DNA of 64,000 bases from JBBWZH01 sp035544115 (lineage in GTDB: Bacteria; Actinomycetota; Actinomycetes; Mycobacteriales; CADCTP01), in the NCBI GenBank assembly GCA_963714145.1, contig OY970235.1:1550001-1614000 (forward strand), read 5' to 3'. Below are positions 49,439 through 57,419 of the stretch, piece after piece; the first letter of the stretch is position 1, and the number at the start of each line of letters is the position of its first letter. The notes below the pieces were generated by a model. It saw nothing but the letters and a program-made list of their open reading frames with translations, was not told the DNA's origin and searched no databases. Both the position numbers and the translations under genes were made by a program.

Positions 49439-49531
49439 GGGGTGGTGGGAACGCCGCGGGTGGCCGATGTCGGGCGCCCGCGGCACACCCACGCCTGGCC
49501 CCGCCTGCGCCCGGCCGCAACACCGATGGCC

Positions 49532-49537
49532 TAGGGT
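49532..49537 (+). promoter_or_regulatory. -10 hexamer of pafB
   Basis: TAGGGT ends 6 nt before the ATG at 49544. Confidence 0.5.
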
Positions 49538-49543
49538 CGGGGC

Positions 49544-50800
49544 ATGTCCTCCCGCCGAGCTGAGCGGCTGGTCAACCTCGTCCTCTGCCTGCTCTCCACC
49601 AGGCAGTACCTGACTGCGGAACGGATCCGGGCCGCGGTGCCCGGTTACGAGCCGGATGACGGCAATGAGAAGGCTGACGACGCGTTCAAGCGCATGTTCG
49701 AACGCGACAAGGCGGAGCTGCGCGAGCTCGGCGTGCCGCTGGAGATCGGCCGCAACAGCGCGTTCGACACCGAGGACGGCTACCGGATCGCCCGCCGCGA
49801 CTACGAACTCCCGGACATCTCGCTCGCCCCGGAGGAGGCCGCCGCGGTCGGGCTGGCCGCGCGGCTGTGGAAGTCGGCCGGGCTGGCCGAGGCGGCCCGC
49901 GGCGCACTGCTGAAGCTGCGCGCGGCCGGCATCGAGGTGGACCCGGTCGGCCAACTGGACGTGGAGCCGCGGCTGGACGCCACCGAGGACGCGCTGCACC
50001 CCTGCCTGGACGCGGTGCAGTCCGGCCGGGCGGTCGCGTTCACCTACCAGAAGCCGGACGGGGCCAGCGAGCGGCGCGAGGTGGAGCCCTGGGGGGTCGT
50101 CTCCTGGCGCGGCCGGTGGTATCTGGTCGGGCACGACCGGGGCCGGGACGCGGCCCGCTGCTTCCGGCTGTCCCGGGTCAACGGCGCGGTCCGCCCGATC
50201 GGGCCGGACCGCGCGGTCAAGGTGCCCACCGGGATCGACCTGGTCGGCTACGTCGCCGCGTTCGACCCGGGCGACCAGCGCAAGCTGACCCGGTTGCGGG
50301 TCCGGCACGGCGCCGCCACCGGGCTGCGCCGGATCTCCCGGCTGGTCGAGCGTGGCGACGAGACCGGGCTGGACACCGATCTCCTCGAAACCTGGTACGT
50401 CGACCCGGAGTGGATCGCCGACCGGATCGCCGGGCACGGCGCCGCCGTGGTCGTGCTCGACCCGCCCGAGGTCCGCGACGCGGTCATCCACCGGCTGCGC
50501 GCCCGTGCCGCCCGGCCGGACGGCAGTGTCCCGGCCGCCGGTGTTCCGAGGGCCGGCGTCCCGGGGGCCGGTGTCCCGGGGGCCGGGGCGGTGGGCCGTA
50601 CCGCCGATCCGGCGGGGTCCGGCCGGCCGGTGGCCGACCTGCGGGCGGCTGACCAGCGGCCGGCGGCTGACCGGCGGCCGGCTGACCAGCGGCCGGTGGC
50701 CGACCTGCGGGCGGCTGACCAGCAGCCGGTGGCTGACCAGCGGCCGGTGGCCGACCGGCGGCCGGCTGACCAGCGGCCGGTCGCTGGGGACGGCCGGTGA
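49544..50800 (+). CDS. pafB: WYL-domain transcriptional regulator PafB
   Basis: PafB with PafC activates the LexA-independent mycobacterial DNA-damage regulon, probably responding to single-stranded DNA through the WYL domain. The 418-aa protein has an N-terminal winged HTH (SRRAERLVNLVLCLLSTRQY), 'DKAELRELGVPLEIG', and a WYL core 'RREVEPWGVVSWRGRWYLVGHDR'. A WCX-like C-terminal domain ends near residue 325. The last ~90 residues are a low-complexity tail of GVPGAG and ADQRPVADLRAADQ repeats (DNA 50530-50790), not expected in PafB. The GTGA overlap with pafC gives tight coupling. Confidence 0.9.
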   Translation: MSSRRAERLVNLVLCLLSTRQYLTAERIRAAVPGYEPDDGNEKADDAFKRMFERDKAELRELGVPLEIGRNSAFDTEDGYRIARRDYELPDISLAPEEAAAVGLAARLWKSAGLAEAARGALLKLRAAGIEVDPVGQLDVEPRLDATEDALHPCLDAVQSGRAVAFTYQKPDGASERREVEPWGVVSWRGRWYLVGHDRGRDAARCFRLSRVNGAVRPIGPDRAVKVPTGIDLVGYVAAFDPGDQRKLTRLRVRHGAATGLRRISRLVERGDETGLDTDLLETWYVDPEWIADRIAGHGAAVVVLDPPEVRDAVIHRLRARAARPDGSVPAAGVPRAGVPGAGVPGAGAVGRTADPAGSGRPVADLRAADQRPAADRRPADQRPVADLRAADQQPVADQRPVADRRPADQRPVAGDGR

Positions 50801-51747
50801 CGACGACGGCGGACCGGCTACCGCGGCTGCTCGCGCTGGTTCCGTACCTGCTGGCCCGGCCCGGCATCCCGGTCGCCGAGGCGGCCGCCGACTTCGGCGT
50901 GACCGAGGCGCAGCTGCGCCGAGACCTGCAGCTCCTCTGGGTGTGCGGGCTGCCCGGGCACGGCCCCGGCGACCTGATCGACCTGTCCTTCGAGGGCGAG
51001 ACCGTCACCGTCGGGTACGACGCGGGGATGTCCCGGCCGCTGCGGCTGTCCGCGGACGAGGCGCTGGCCATTGTGGTCGCGCTGCGCACCCTGGCCGACG
51101 TGCCCGGCCTGCAGGAGCGGGACGCGGTGGAGCGGGCGCTGGCCAAGGTCGAGGCGGCGGCCGGCGGGGCGGCCGAGGCGGCCGGCGCGGTCGCGGTCCG
51201 GGTGGAGCGGTCGGACCGGCGGCTGGCCGAGGCCCGCCGCGCCCTGGACCAGGGCCGCGCGCTGCACCTGAGCTACTACGTGGCGGCCCGGGACGAGACC
51301 ACCGAACGGGACGTCGACCCGGTGCAGTTGCGGGCCGTGGAGGGCCGCTGGTACCTGGAGGCGTGGTGCCGGCGCGCCGAGGGGATGCGGCTGTTCCGGC
51401 TCGACCGCATCGACGTGCTGCAGGTCCTGGACGAGCCGTCCCGGCCGCCGGCCACCGCCCGCCCGCGCGACCTGTCCGGCGGGGTCTACCAGCCGGCCGC
51501 CGAGCACCCGCTGGTCAGCCTGCGGCTGGGCCCGGCCGGCCGCTGGGTGGCCGACTACTACCCGTGTGAGTCGGTCGCCGACCTGCCGGACGGCGGCGTG
51601 CTGGTGACGCTGCGGGTGGCCGATCCGACCTGGGTCCGCAGGCTGGTGCTCGGCTTCGGCGAGGCGGCCGAGGTCCTGGCGCCGGACTGGCTGGCGGACC
51701 AGGTCCGCACCGAGGCGTGCGAGGCGCTGGCCGCGTACGCCGACTAG
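50797..51747 (+). CDS. pafC: WYL-domain transcriptional regulator PafC
   Basis: This 316-aa partner of PafB begins TTTADRLPRLLALVPYLLARPG with a winged HTH ('EAAADFGVTEAQLRRDLQLLWVCGLPG'). It has a WYL domain with 'VDPVQLRAVEGRWYLEAWCRRAEGMRLFRLDRI' and a WCX domain near the C-terminus. It starts 4 nt inside pafB (GTGA). In many actinobacteria PafB and PafC are separate, as here; in others they are fused. Confidence 0.92.
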   Translation: MTTTADRLPRLLALVPYLLARPGIPVAEAAADFGVTEAQLRRDLQLLWVCGLPGHGPGDLIDLSFEGETVTVGYDAGMSRPLRLSADEALAIVVALRTLADVPGLQERDAVERALAKVEAAAGGAAEAAGAVAVRVERSDRRLAEARRALDQGRALHLSYYVAARDETTERDVDPVQLRAVEGRWYLEAWCRRAEGMRLFRLDRIDVLQVLDEPSRPPATARPRDLSGGVYQPAAEHPLVSLRLGPAGRWVADYYPCESVADLPDGGVLVTLRVADPTWVRRLVLGFGEAAEVLAPDWLADQVRTEACEALAAYAD

Positions 51748-51771
51748 CCTCGGCTGGGCCGCAGTCGGCTG

Positions 51772-51798
51772 CGCCGCCCACACCCCGGCACCCCACCC
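51772..51798 (-). repeat. 27-bp interspersed element, copy 4
   Basis: The reverse complement is identical over 27 bp to 40074-40100. It lies 24 nt after the pafC stop in the 235-bp spacer 51748-51982, which otherwise shows only the promoter of the following small gene. Confidence 0.85.
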
Positions 51799-51970
51799 GA
51801 TAGATGCGTTTCACGCCCCGAGGCGATCCGCAGGCCGCCGGCGCCGAAGTGCGCATCACTTGGGCGGGGGTGCCGGTGCGTAGCCGCAGCGGGCAGGGAC
51901 CGCCCACCCGTCCGGCGCAGCGCCCGACACAGCCGGTGACTGCCGGCCGCGGCCTGAGCGGACCTCCCGG

Positions 51971-51976
51971 TAGGGT
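51971..51976 (+). promoter_or_regulatory. -10 hexamer of the 65-aa membrane protein gene
   Basis: TAGGGT ends 6 nt before the GTG at 51983, supporting this GTG as start. Confidence 0.5.
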
Positions 51977-51982
51977 GCGGGC

Positions 51983-52180
51983 GTGCTCATCCTGATCGCC
52001 TGGGGCGCCGCGGCGGTGTTCGCGGTGCTCGTCTTCGGCATCGTCGGATATGAGCTGGTCGGGCACGTCAGGCGGCTGCGGCGGGCGGTCGAGGCGGCCG
52101 CGGGCGATGTGCTGCCGCAGGTGCGGGCGCTGGTGCCGCCGGCCAGCGCGGGGCGGCACCGGGCGTCGACGGAAAAGTGA
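51983..52180 (+). CDS. Small single-pass membrane protein
   Basis: This 65-aa protein has a TM helix at ~2-27 (LILIAWGAAAVFAVLVFGIV) followed by a basic amphipathic segment 'GHVRRLRRAVEAAAGDVLPQVRAL'. This pattern resembles the bacteriophage-holin-free small TM proteins often found just upstream of tatA in Micromonosporaceae (memory, not certain). The cytoplasmic helix after the TM is reminiscent of TatA topology but lacks the FG motif. GTG start is supported by TAGGGT 6 nt upstream. Function is unknown. Confidence 0.65.
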   Translation: MLILIAWGAAAVFAVLVFGIVGYELVGHVRRLRRAVEAAAGDVLPQVRALVPPASAGRHRASTEK

Positions 52181-52231
52181 ACGGCCGGGTTCACCCGGTC
52201 GAGGGTCGGCGCTTCCCGCCGGATGTGGTCG

Positions 52232-52237
52232 TAGGAT
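52232..52237 (+). promoter_or_regulatory. Candidate -10 of tatA
   Basis: TAGGAT gives a predicted leader of about 60 nt that contains the hairpin at 52256-52277. Confidence 0.4.
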
Positions 52238-52255
52238 GGCGGCAGGCCCCGCACC

Positions 52256-52277
52256 CGGCGGGGAATTACCCCCGCCG
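52256..52277 (+). other. Stem-loop in the tatA leader
   Basis: CGGCGGGG-AATTAC-CCCCGCCG forms an 8-bp stem with a 6-nt loop, immediately before an in-frame ATG at 52278 and 27 nt before the preferred tatA ATG. It could mask the early ATG or tune translation. Confidence 0.5.
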
Positions 52278-52304
52278 ATGTCGTCGTCTGAGAGGCCGCT
52301 AGTC

Positions 52305-52589
52305 ATGGCAGGTCTTGGTGCCCCGGAAATTATCATCATCGCGATCGTGATCTTCGCGCTGTTCGGCTACAAGAAACTGCCGGACGCGGCCCGCTCGGTC
52401 GGCCGCTCGATGCGGATCTTCAAGGCCGAGACCAAGGGCATGCAGGAGGACAACGTGCAGGCCAAGGCGCAGGCCGAGCACGTCCGCAGCCCCATCGAGG
52501 GCACCCCGGTGCCCCCCGTGGTCGTGCCGCCGCCGGCGCAGGCGCCCACCCAGGCGCCGTCCAGCACACCGACCTCCGACTCCCGCTGA
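52305..52589 (+). CDS. tatA: Twin-arginine translocase subunit TatA
   Basis: TatA multimers form the pore-like assembly that moves folded proteins across the membrane. The 94-aa protein has the short N-terminal TM GAPEIIIIAIVIFALFGYKK with the FG hinge, amphipathic helix 'LPDAARSVGRSMRIFKAETKGM', and a Pro/Thr-rich tail. I chose ATG at 52305 because the family begins directly before the TM. The in-frame ATG at 52278 (adding MSSSERPLV) lacks an RBS. It is followed by tatC. Confidence 0.93.
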   Translation: MAGLGAPEIIIIAIVIFALFGYKKLPDAARSVGRSMRIFKAETKGMQEDNVQAKAQAEHVRSPIEGTPVPPVVVPPPAQAPTQAPSSTPTSDSR

Positions 52590-52627
52590 CCGCCGGCTGA
52601 CGCCCGGCGCCAGCCGGCCATCTCACC

Positions 52628-53509
52628 GTGACCGCACCGAAGCTGTTCCGGATGCTGTCCCGCCGTCGGACCCGCTCGCCCGACGGCTCGATGCCACTGC
52701 GCGAACACCTCGTTGAACTTCGCCAGCGGCTGATCAAGGCGATCTTCTTCGTGGCTCTCGGTGCGGTCGCCGGCTGGTTCCTCTACCCGAACATCATCGA
52801 GCTGCTGAAAGAGCCGTACTGCCAGATCCCGATCGAGCACCGGGGCGACTTCGGCGGCCCTCCCGGCACCTGCTCGCTGCCGTTCTTCGGCCCGCTGGAC
52901 GGCTTCGTCCTCCGGTTCAAGGTGGCCGGTATCGCCGGCCTGGTGCTCAGCGCGCCGTTCTGGCTCTACCAGCTGTGGTCGTTCGTCACCCCGGGGCTGC
53001 GCCGCGGCGAGCGGCGCTGGACGGTGGTGTTCGTCTTCGCGTCCACGCTGCTGTTCGCGTCCGGCGCGGTGCTGTCGTACTTCACCCTGGGCAAGGCGCT
53101 CACCCTGCTGGTCAACATCGCCGGCCCGGGCACGGTCGCGGTGATCGAGATAACCCGGTACGTCGGCTTCGTCATGACGATGCTGCTGGTGTTCGGCGTG
53201 TCGTTCGAGCTGCCGCTGCTGGTCGTGATGCTCAACCTGGTCGGCGTGGTGTCCGCGGCGCGGCTGATCCGCTGGCAGCGGATGGCGATCTTCCTGATCT
53301 TCGTGTTCGCCGCCGTCGCCACCCCCAGCCAGGATCCGATCAGCATGTCCATGCTGGCCGTGCCGATGTGCCTGCTGTTCGAGGCGGCGATCCTGATCGC
53401 CTGGGTGCACGACCGGCGCAAGGCCCGGCGGGAGGACGTCGAGTCGTTCCACGACCTGTCCGACGACGACGCCTCACCGCTAGACCTGACCCGCTCCTCC
53501 CTCGACTGA
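52628..53509 (+). CDS. tatC: Twin-arginine translocase subunit TatC
   Basis: TatC recognises the twin-arginine signal. The 293-aa protein has six TM helices and the conserved MPLREHLVELRQRLIKAIFF at the N-terminus, with 'FVTPGLRRGERRW' between TM2 and TM3 and 'YVGFVMTMLLVFGVSFELPLLV'. The C-terminal tail is charged (RRKARREDVESFHDLSDDD). GTG at 52628 lacks a clear RBS; coupling to tatA across a 38-nt gap is likely. Confidence 0.95.
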   Translation: MTAPKLFRMLSRRRTRSPDGSMPLREHLVELRQRLIKAIFFVALGAVAGWFLYPNIIELLKEPYCQIPIEHRGDFGGPPGTCSLPFFGPLDGFVLRFKVAGIAGLVLSAPFWLYQLWSFVTPGLRRGERRWTVVFVFASTLLFASGAVLSYFTLGKALTLLVNIAGPGTVAVIEITRYVGFVMTMLLVFGVSFELPLLVVMLNLVGVVSAARLIRWQRMAIFLIFVFAAVATPSQDPISMSMLAVPMCLLFEAAILIAWVHDRRKARREDVESFHDLSDDDASPLDLTRSSLD

Positions 53510-53556
53510 AGGGGATGACGCGGGCGGGAAAGAGCGCACCGGTAGGCGCGGGGGGC

Positions 53557-53562
53557 TACGGT
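53557..53562 (+). promoter_or_regulatory. -10 hexamer of the diacylglycerol kinase-like gene
   Basis: TACGGT ends 7 nt before the GTG at 53570. Confidence 0.45.
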
Positions 53563-53569
53563 CCGCGTC

Positions 53570-54475
53570 GTGACCCACGTCGCTGCTCTTGTGGCCAACC
53601 CGAGTGCCGGGCGTGGTCGCGCCGCCCGGCTGGTCGAGCCGGTGCGCGCCGCGCTGCACGCGGCCGGCCTGGAGGTACTGCTGCTGGCCGGCCGGTCGGC
53701 GGGCGAGTCGGTCGCGCTGACCCGGGCGGCGGTGGCCGACGGGGTGGCCGCGGTGGTCGCCGTCGGCGGTGACGGGCTGGTGCACTGGGTGGTGCAGGCG
53801 CTGGCCGGCACCGGCGTCCCGCTGGCGGTCGTCCCGGCCGGCACCGGCAACGACTTCGCCACCGTGCTGGGTGGCCCGCGCGACCTGGGCAGCCTGGCCG
53901 CCGCGGTCGCCGCCGGCCGGTCGGCCGAGCTGGACGCCGGCCTGGCGGTGGTGGACGAGGCGCCGGGCCGCAGTGCGGCAGCCGACCGCTGGTGGACCGG
54001 GGTGCTGTGCGCCGGGTTCGACTCGGCGGTGAACGAGCGGGCCAACCAGATGCGCTGGCCGCGCGGCCCGCGCCGGTACGACCTGGCGGTGTTCGCCGAG
54101 CTGTCCGCGCTGCGGCCGCGCCGGCTGGTGCTGACCGTCGACGGCAAGCGGCAGGAGCACGAGATGACCCTGGTGGCGGTCGGCAACGGGCCGCAGTACG
54201 GCGGCGGGATGCGGATCTGCCCGGCCGCCCGGATGGATGACGGCCTGTTCGACATCACCGTGGTCGGCCCGCTGCGCCGGGCCGAGCTGGTCCGGCTGAA
54301 GCCGCGGCTGCGTACCGGCCGGCACGTCGAGCACCCGTCCGTCCAGGTGATCCAGGCCCGATCGGTCCGGTTGGAATGCCCGGACGTGATCGCCTACGCC
54401 GACGGCGAGCGGCTGGCCCCGCTGCCGGTCACGCTCACCTGCGTCCCGTCCGCGCTGCGCGTGGTGGTGCCCTGA
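53570..54475 (+). CDS. Diacylglycerol/lipid kinase family protein
   Basis: This 301-aa protein has the DAGK catalytic domain: ALVANPSAGRGRAARLVEP, nucleotide motif VVAVGGDGLVHWVV, VVPAGTGNDFATVLGG, and the C-terminal half with 'MTLVAVGNGPQYGGGMRICPAARMDDGLFD'. It resembles DgkB/YegS-type soluble lipid kinases that phosphorylate diacylglycerol or related lipids with ATP. Actual substrate is unknown. It lies between tatC and helY, a conserved actinobacterial position. Confidence 0.9.
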   Translation: MTHVAALVANPSAGRGRAARLVEPVRAALHAAGLEVLLLAGRSAGESVALTRAAVADGVAAVVAVGGDGLVHWVVQALAGTGVPLAVVPAGTGNDFATVLGGPRDLGSLAAAVAAGRSAELDAGLAVVDEAPGRSAAADRWWTGVLCAGFDSAVNERANQMRWPRGPRRYDLAVFAELSALRPRRLVLTVDGKRQEHEMTLVAVGNGPQYGGGMRICPAARMDDGLFDITVVGPLRRAELVRLKPRLRTGRHVEHPSVQVIQARSVRLECPDVIAYADGERLAPLPVTLTCVPSALRVVVP

Positions 54476-54498
54476 GCACGAGCGGCTGACCTGCTCTC

Positions 54499-54504
54499 TA
54501 GGCT
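54499..54504 (+). promoter_or_regulatory. -10 hexamer of helY
   Basis: TAGGCT ends 6 nt before the ATG at 54511. Confidence 0.55.
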
Positions 54505-54510
54505 GGAGGC

Positions 54511-57309
54511 ATGACCAGCCCGGCGGACCAGTACGCCGCGGCGCGGCAGCGGGCGGCGTACCCGGCGCTGGCTGATTTCTCCGCCGGCTACGCCTTCGCG
54601 CTGGACCCGTTCCAGCTGCGGGCCTGCCAGGCGCTGGAGGAAGGGCTGGGCGTGCTGGTCTGCGCGCCCACCGGCGCCGGCAAGACCGTGGTCGGCGAGT
54701 TCGCCGTGCACCTGGCCCTGGCCGAGGGCCGCAAGTGCTTCTACACCACGCCGATCAAGGCGCTGTCCAACCAGAAGTACGTCGACCTGGCGGCCCGGCA
54801 CGGGGAGGCCGCGGTCGGCCTGCTCACCGGCGACAACGCGGTCAACGGGGACGCGCCGGTGGTGGTGATGACCACCGAGGTGCTGCGCAACATGCTGTAC
54901 GCCAATTCGGCCGCCCTGCACGGTCTCGGCTACGTGGTGATGGACGAGGTGCACTACCTGGCCGACCGGTTCCGCGGTGCGGTCTGGGAAGAGGTGATCA
55001 TCCACCTGCCCGAGTCGGTCCGCCTGGTGTCGCTGTCGGCCACGGTCAGCAACGCGGAGGAGTTCGCCGACTGGCTGGTCAGCGTCCGCGGCGACACCCG
55101 GGTGATCGTGGACGAGCACCGGCCGGTGCCGCTGAACCAGCACATGCTGGTCGGCCGCCGGCTGTTCGATCTGTTCGTGGACGGCTCGGTGGAGGTCGAC
55201 CCGGAGCTGGCCCGGCAGGTCCGGGAGCAGCAGCGGCACGCCGAGCCGGTCCGCCGCGGCGGCCGGCCGCAGCGCTGGCGCCCGCCCAGCCGGATGGACG
55301 TGCTGGACCGGTTGGACCGCGAGGGCCTGCTCCCGGCGATCACCTTCATCTTCAGCCGGGCCGGCTGCAACGCGGCGGTGGATCAGTGCGTCCGGTCCGG
55401 GCTGCGGCTGAACGACGAGAACGAGGCGGCGGAGGTGCGCCGGATCGCCGAGCAGCGCACCGCCGAGATCCCGCCGGAAGACCTGCACGTGCTCGGCTTC
55501 TACGAATGGCTGGACGGCCTGCAGCGCGGGGTGGCCGCGCACCACGCCGGGCTGGTCCCGGCCTTCAAGGAGACCGTCGAGGAGCTGTTCGTCCGCGGCC
55601 TGGTCAAGGCGGTGTTCGCGACCGAGACGCTGGCGCTGGGGATCAACATGCCGGCTCGGTCGGTGGTGCTGGAACGGCTGGTGAAGTTCAACGGGGAGAC
55701 CCACGCCGACCTGACGCCGGGGGAGTACACGCAGCTCACCGGGCGGGCCGGGCGCCGCGGCATCGACGTGGAGGGGCACGCGGTGGTGCTCTGGGCGCCC
55801 GGGCTGGACCCGGTCCAGGTCGCCGGCCTCGCGTCCACCCGCACCTACCCGCTGCGGTCGTCGTTCCGGCCGTCCTACAACATGGCGGTCAACCTGGTCG
55901 GCACGGTCGGCCGGGCGGCCGCCCGGGAGCTGCTGGAGTCCTCGTTCGCCCAGTTCCAGGCCGACCGGTCGGTGGTCGGGCTGTCCCGGCAGATCCAGCG
56001 CAACACCGAGGCGCTGGCCGGCTACGCCGAATCGATGCACTGCCACCTGGGCGATTTCGCCGAGTACGCCGCGCTGCGCGCCGAGCTGACCGCCCGCGAG
56101 GCGACGCTGTCCCGGGACGGTGCGGCGAGCCGGCGGGCGGCCGCGGTCGAGTCGCTGGAGAAGTTGAAGGTGGGCGATGTGATCCGGGTGCCGACCGGGC
56201 GGCGGTCCGGGATGGCGGTGGTGCTCGACCCGGGGGTGCACCCGATGTCCGAGCCACGCCCGCTGGTGCTCACCGCGGACCGGTGGGCCGGGCGGCTCTC
56301 GCCGGTCGACTTCCCCGGCCCGGTGCAGCCGCTGACCCGGGTGCGGGTGCCGCGCAACTTCGACCACCGGTCGCCGCAGGCCCGCCGGGATCTCGCCTCC
56401 ACGCTGCGCAACGCCCAGGTCGCGGACCCGGTCCCGGCGCAGCGCCGGCGGGGCCGATCGGGGGCCGCCGATGACGCCGAGGTGCAGCGGCTGCGCCGGG
56501 CCGTTCGGACGCACCCGTGCCACGGCTGCGCCGACCGCGAGCAGCACGCCCGGTGGGCTGAGCGGCATGCCCGGCTGCGCCGGGACACCGGCACGCTGCG
56601 CCAGCGGGTCGAGGGCAAGACGCACTCGATCGCGCGCACCTTCGACCGGGTCTGCGCGCTGCTGGAGCACCGCGGCTACCTCGCCCCCGGGGCCGGCGCC
56701 CCCCGGGCCGACGGTGGGTCCGACGCCGACGGTGGGCCCGACGCCGGTGGCGGGTCCGATGCCGGTGGCGGGCCCGAGGCCGGCGCGGTGACCCCGGCCG
56801 GGCGGCAGCTGGCCCGGATCTGGTCGGAGTCCGACCTGCTGGTGGCGGAGTGCCTGCGGGCCGGGGTGTGGGCCGAGCTGACCGGGCCGGAGCTGGCCGC
56901 CGCCGCGTCCGCGCTGCTCTACGAGTCGCGCCGGGACGATGGCAGCCCGGTCCGGGTGCCGGACGGGCCGGTCCGGGACGCGCTGGCGGCGACCGTCCGG
57001 CTCTGGGCGGAGCTGGAGGCGGACGAGCACGCGCACAAGCTGCAGCTGACCCGGGAGCCGGACCTCGGCTTCGCCTGGCCGGCGTACCGGTGGGCCCGCG
57101 GCGAGTCGCTGGATCAGGTGCTGTCGGCCACCGCGGACGCCGGCGTGGAGCTGTCCGCCGGCGACTTCGTCCGGTGGTGCAAGCAGCTGCTGGATCTGCT
57201 GGAGCAGTTGGGCGCGGTCGCCGCGCCGGGCAGCCGGCTGGCCGGCACCGCCCGGGAGGCGGCCCGGGCCGTGCGCCGCGGCGTGGTCGCCTACTCCAGC
57301 GTGGTCTGA
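54511..57309 (+). CDS. helY: DEAD/DEAH-box (Ski2-like) helicase HelY
   Basis: HelY is an ATP-dependent helicase of the Ski2/Mtr4 superfamily 2 group conserved beside tatC in actinobacteria. Its RNA or DNA target is not settled. The 932-aa protein has Q-motif region, Walker A APTGAGKT (52-59), TTPIKALSNQKY (motif Ia), VVMDEVHYLADRFRG (motif II), LVSLSATVSNAEEF (motif III), AVFATETLALGINMPARSVV (motif V) and QLTGRAGRRGIDVEGH (motif VI). A C-terminal DSHCT-like domain follows. A Gly/Asp/Pro repeat insert (GGSDADGGPDAGGGSDAGGG; DNA ~56710-56780) lies between the SH3-like and helical C-terminal parts. Confidence 0.94.
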   Translation: MTSPADQYAAARQRAAYPALADFSAGYAFALDPFQLRACQALEEGLGVLVCAPTGAGKTVVGEFAVHLALAEGRKCFYTTPIKALSNQKYVDLAARHGEAAVGLLTGDNAVNGDAPVVVMTTEVLRNMLYANSAALHGLGYVVMDEVHYLADRFRGAVWEEVIIHLPESVRLVSLSATVSNAEEFADWLVSVRGDTRVIVDEHRPVPLNQHMLVGRRLFDLFVDGSVEVDPELARQVREQQRHAEPVRRGGRPQRWRPPSRMDVLDRLDREGLLPAITFIFSRAGCNAAVDQCVRSGLRLNDENEAAEVRRIAEQRTAEIPPEDLHVLGFYEWLDGLQRGVAAHHAGLVPAFKETVEELFVRGLVKAVFATETLALGINMPARSVVLERLVKFNGETHADLTPGEYTQLTGRAGRRGIDVEGHAVVLWAPGLDPVQVAGLASTRTYPLRSSFRPSYNMAVNLVGTVGRAAARELLESSFAQFQADRSVVGLSRQIQRNTEALAGYAESMHCHLGDFAEYAALRAELTAREATLSRDGAASRRAAAVESLEKLKVGDVIRVPTGRRSGMAVVLDPGVHPMSEPRPLVLTADRWAGRLSPVDFPGPVQPLTRVRVPRNFDHRSPQARRDLASTLRNAQVADPVPAQRRRGRSGAADDAEVQRLRRAVRTHPCHGCADREQHARWAERHARLRRDTGTLRQRVEGKTHSIARTFDRVCALLEHRGYLAPGAGAPRADGGSDADGGPDAGGGSDAGGGPEAGAVTPAGRQLARIWSESDLLVAECLRAGVWAELTGPELAAAASALLYESRRDDGSPVRVPDGPVRDALAATVRLWAELEADEHAHKLQLTREPDLGFAWPAYRWARGESLDQVLSATADAGVELSAGDFVRWCKQLLDLLEQLGAVAAPGSRLAGTAREAARAVRRGVVAYSSVV

Positions 57310-57419
57310 CCTTGCCGGTCGCCGGGCCGGCCGCCGGCTCGGGCCGGTCTCCAGCTCGGCCCGGCCGCCGGGCCGACGGCGGGCTACGCCGGTTTGGGTG
57401 ATCTGGGACGATCTCAGTC

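Noticed and set aside
52278..52304. ATG at 52278 as the tatA start
   Set aside because: It is in frame, but has no ribosome binding site, follows a hairpin directly, and would place nine extra residues before a TM segment that in TatA proteins starts at the N-terminus.
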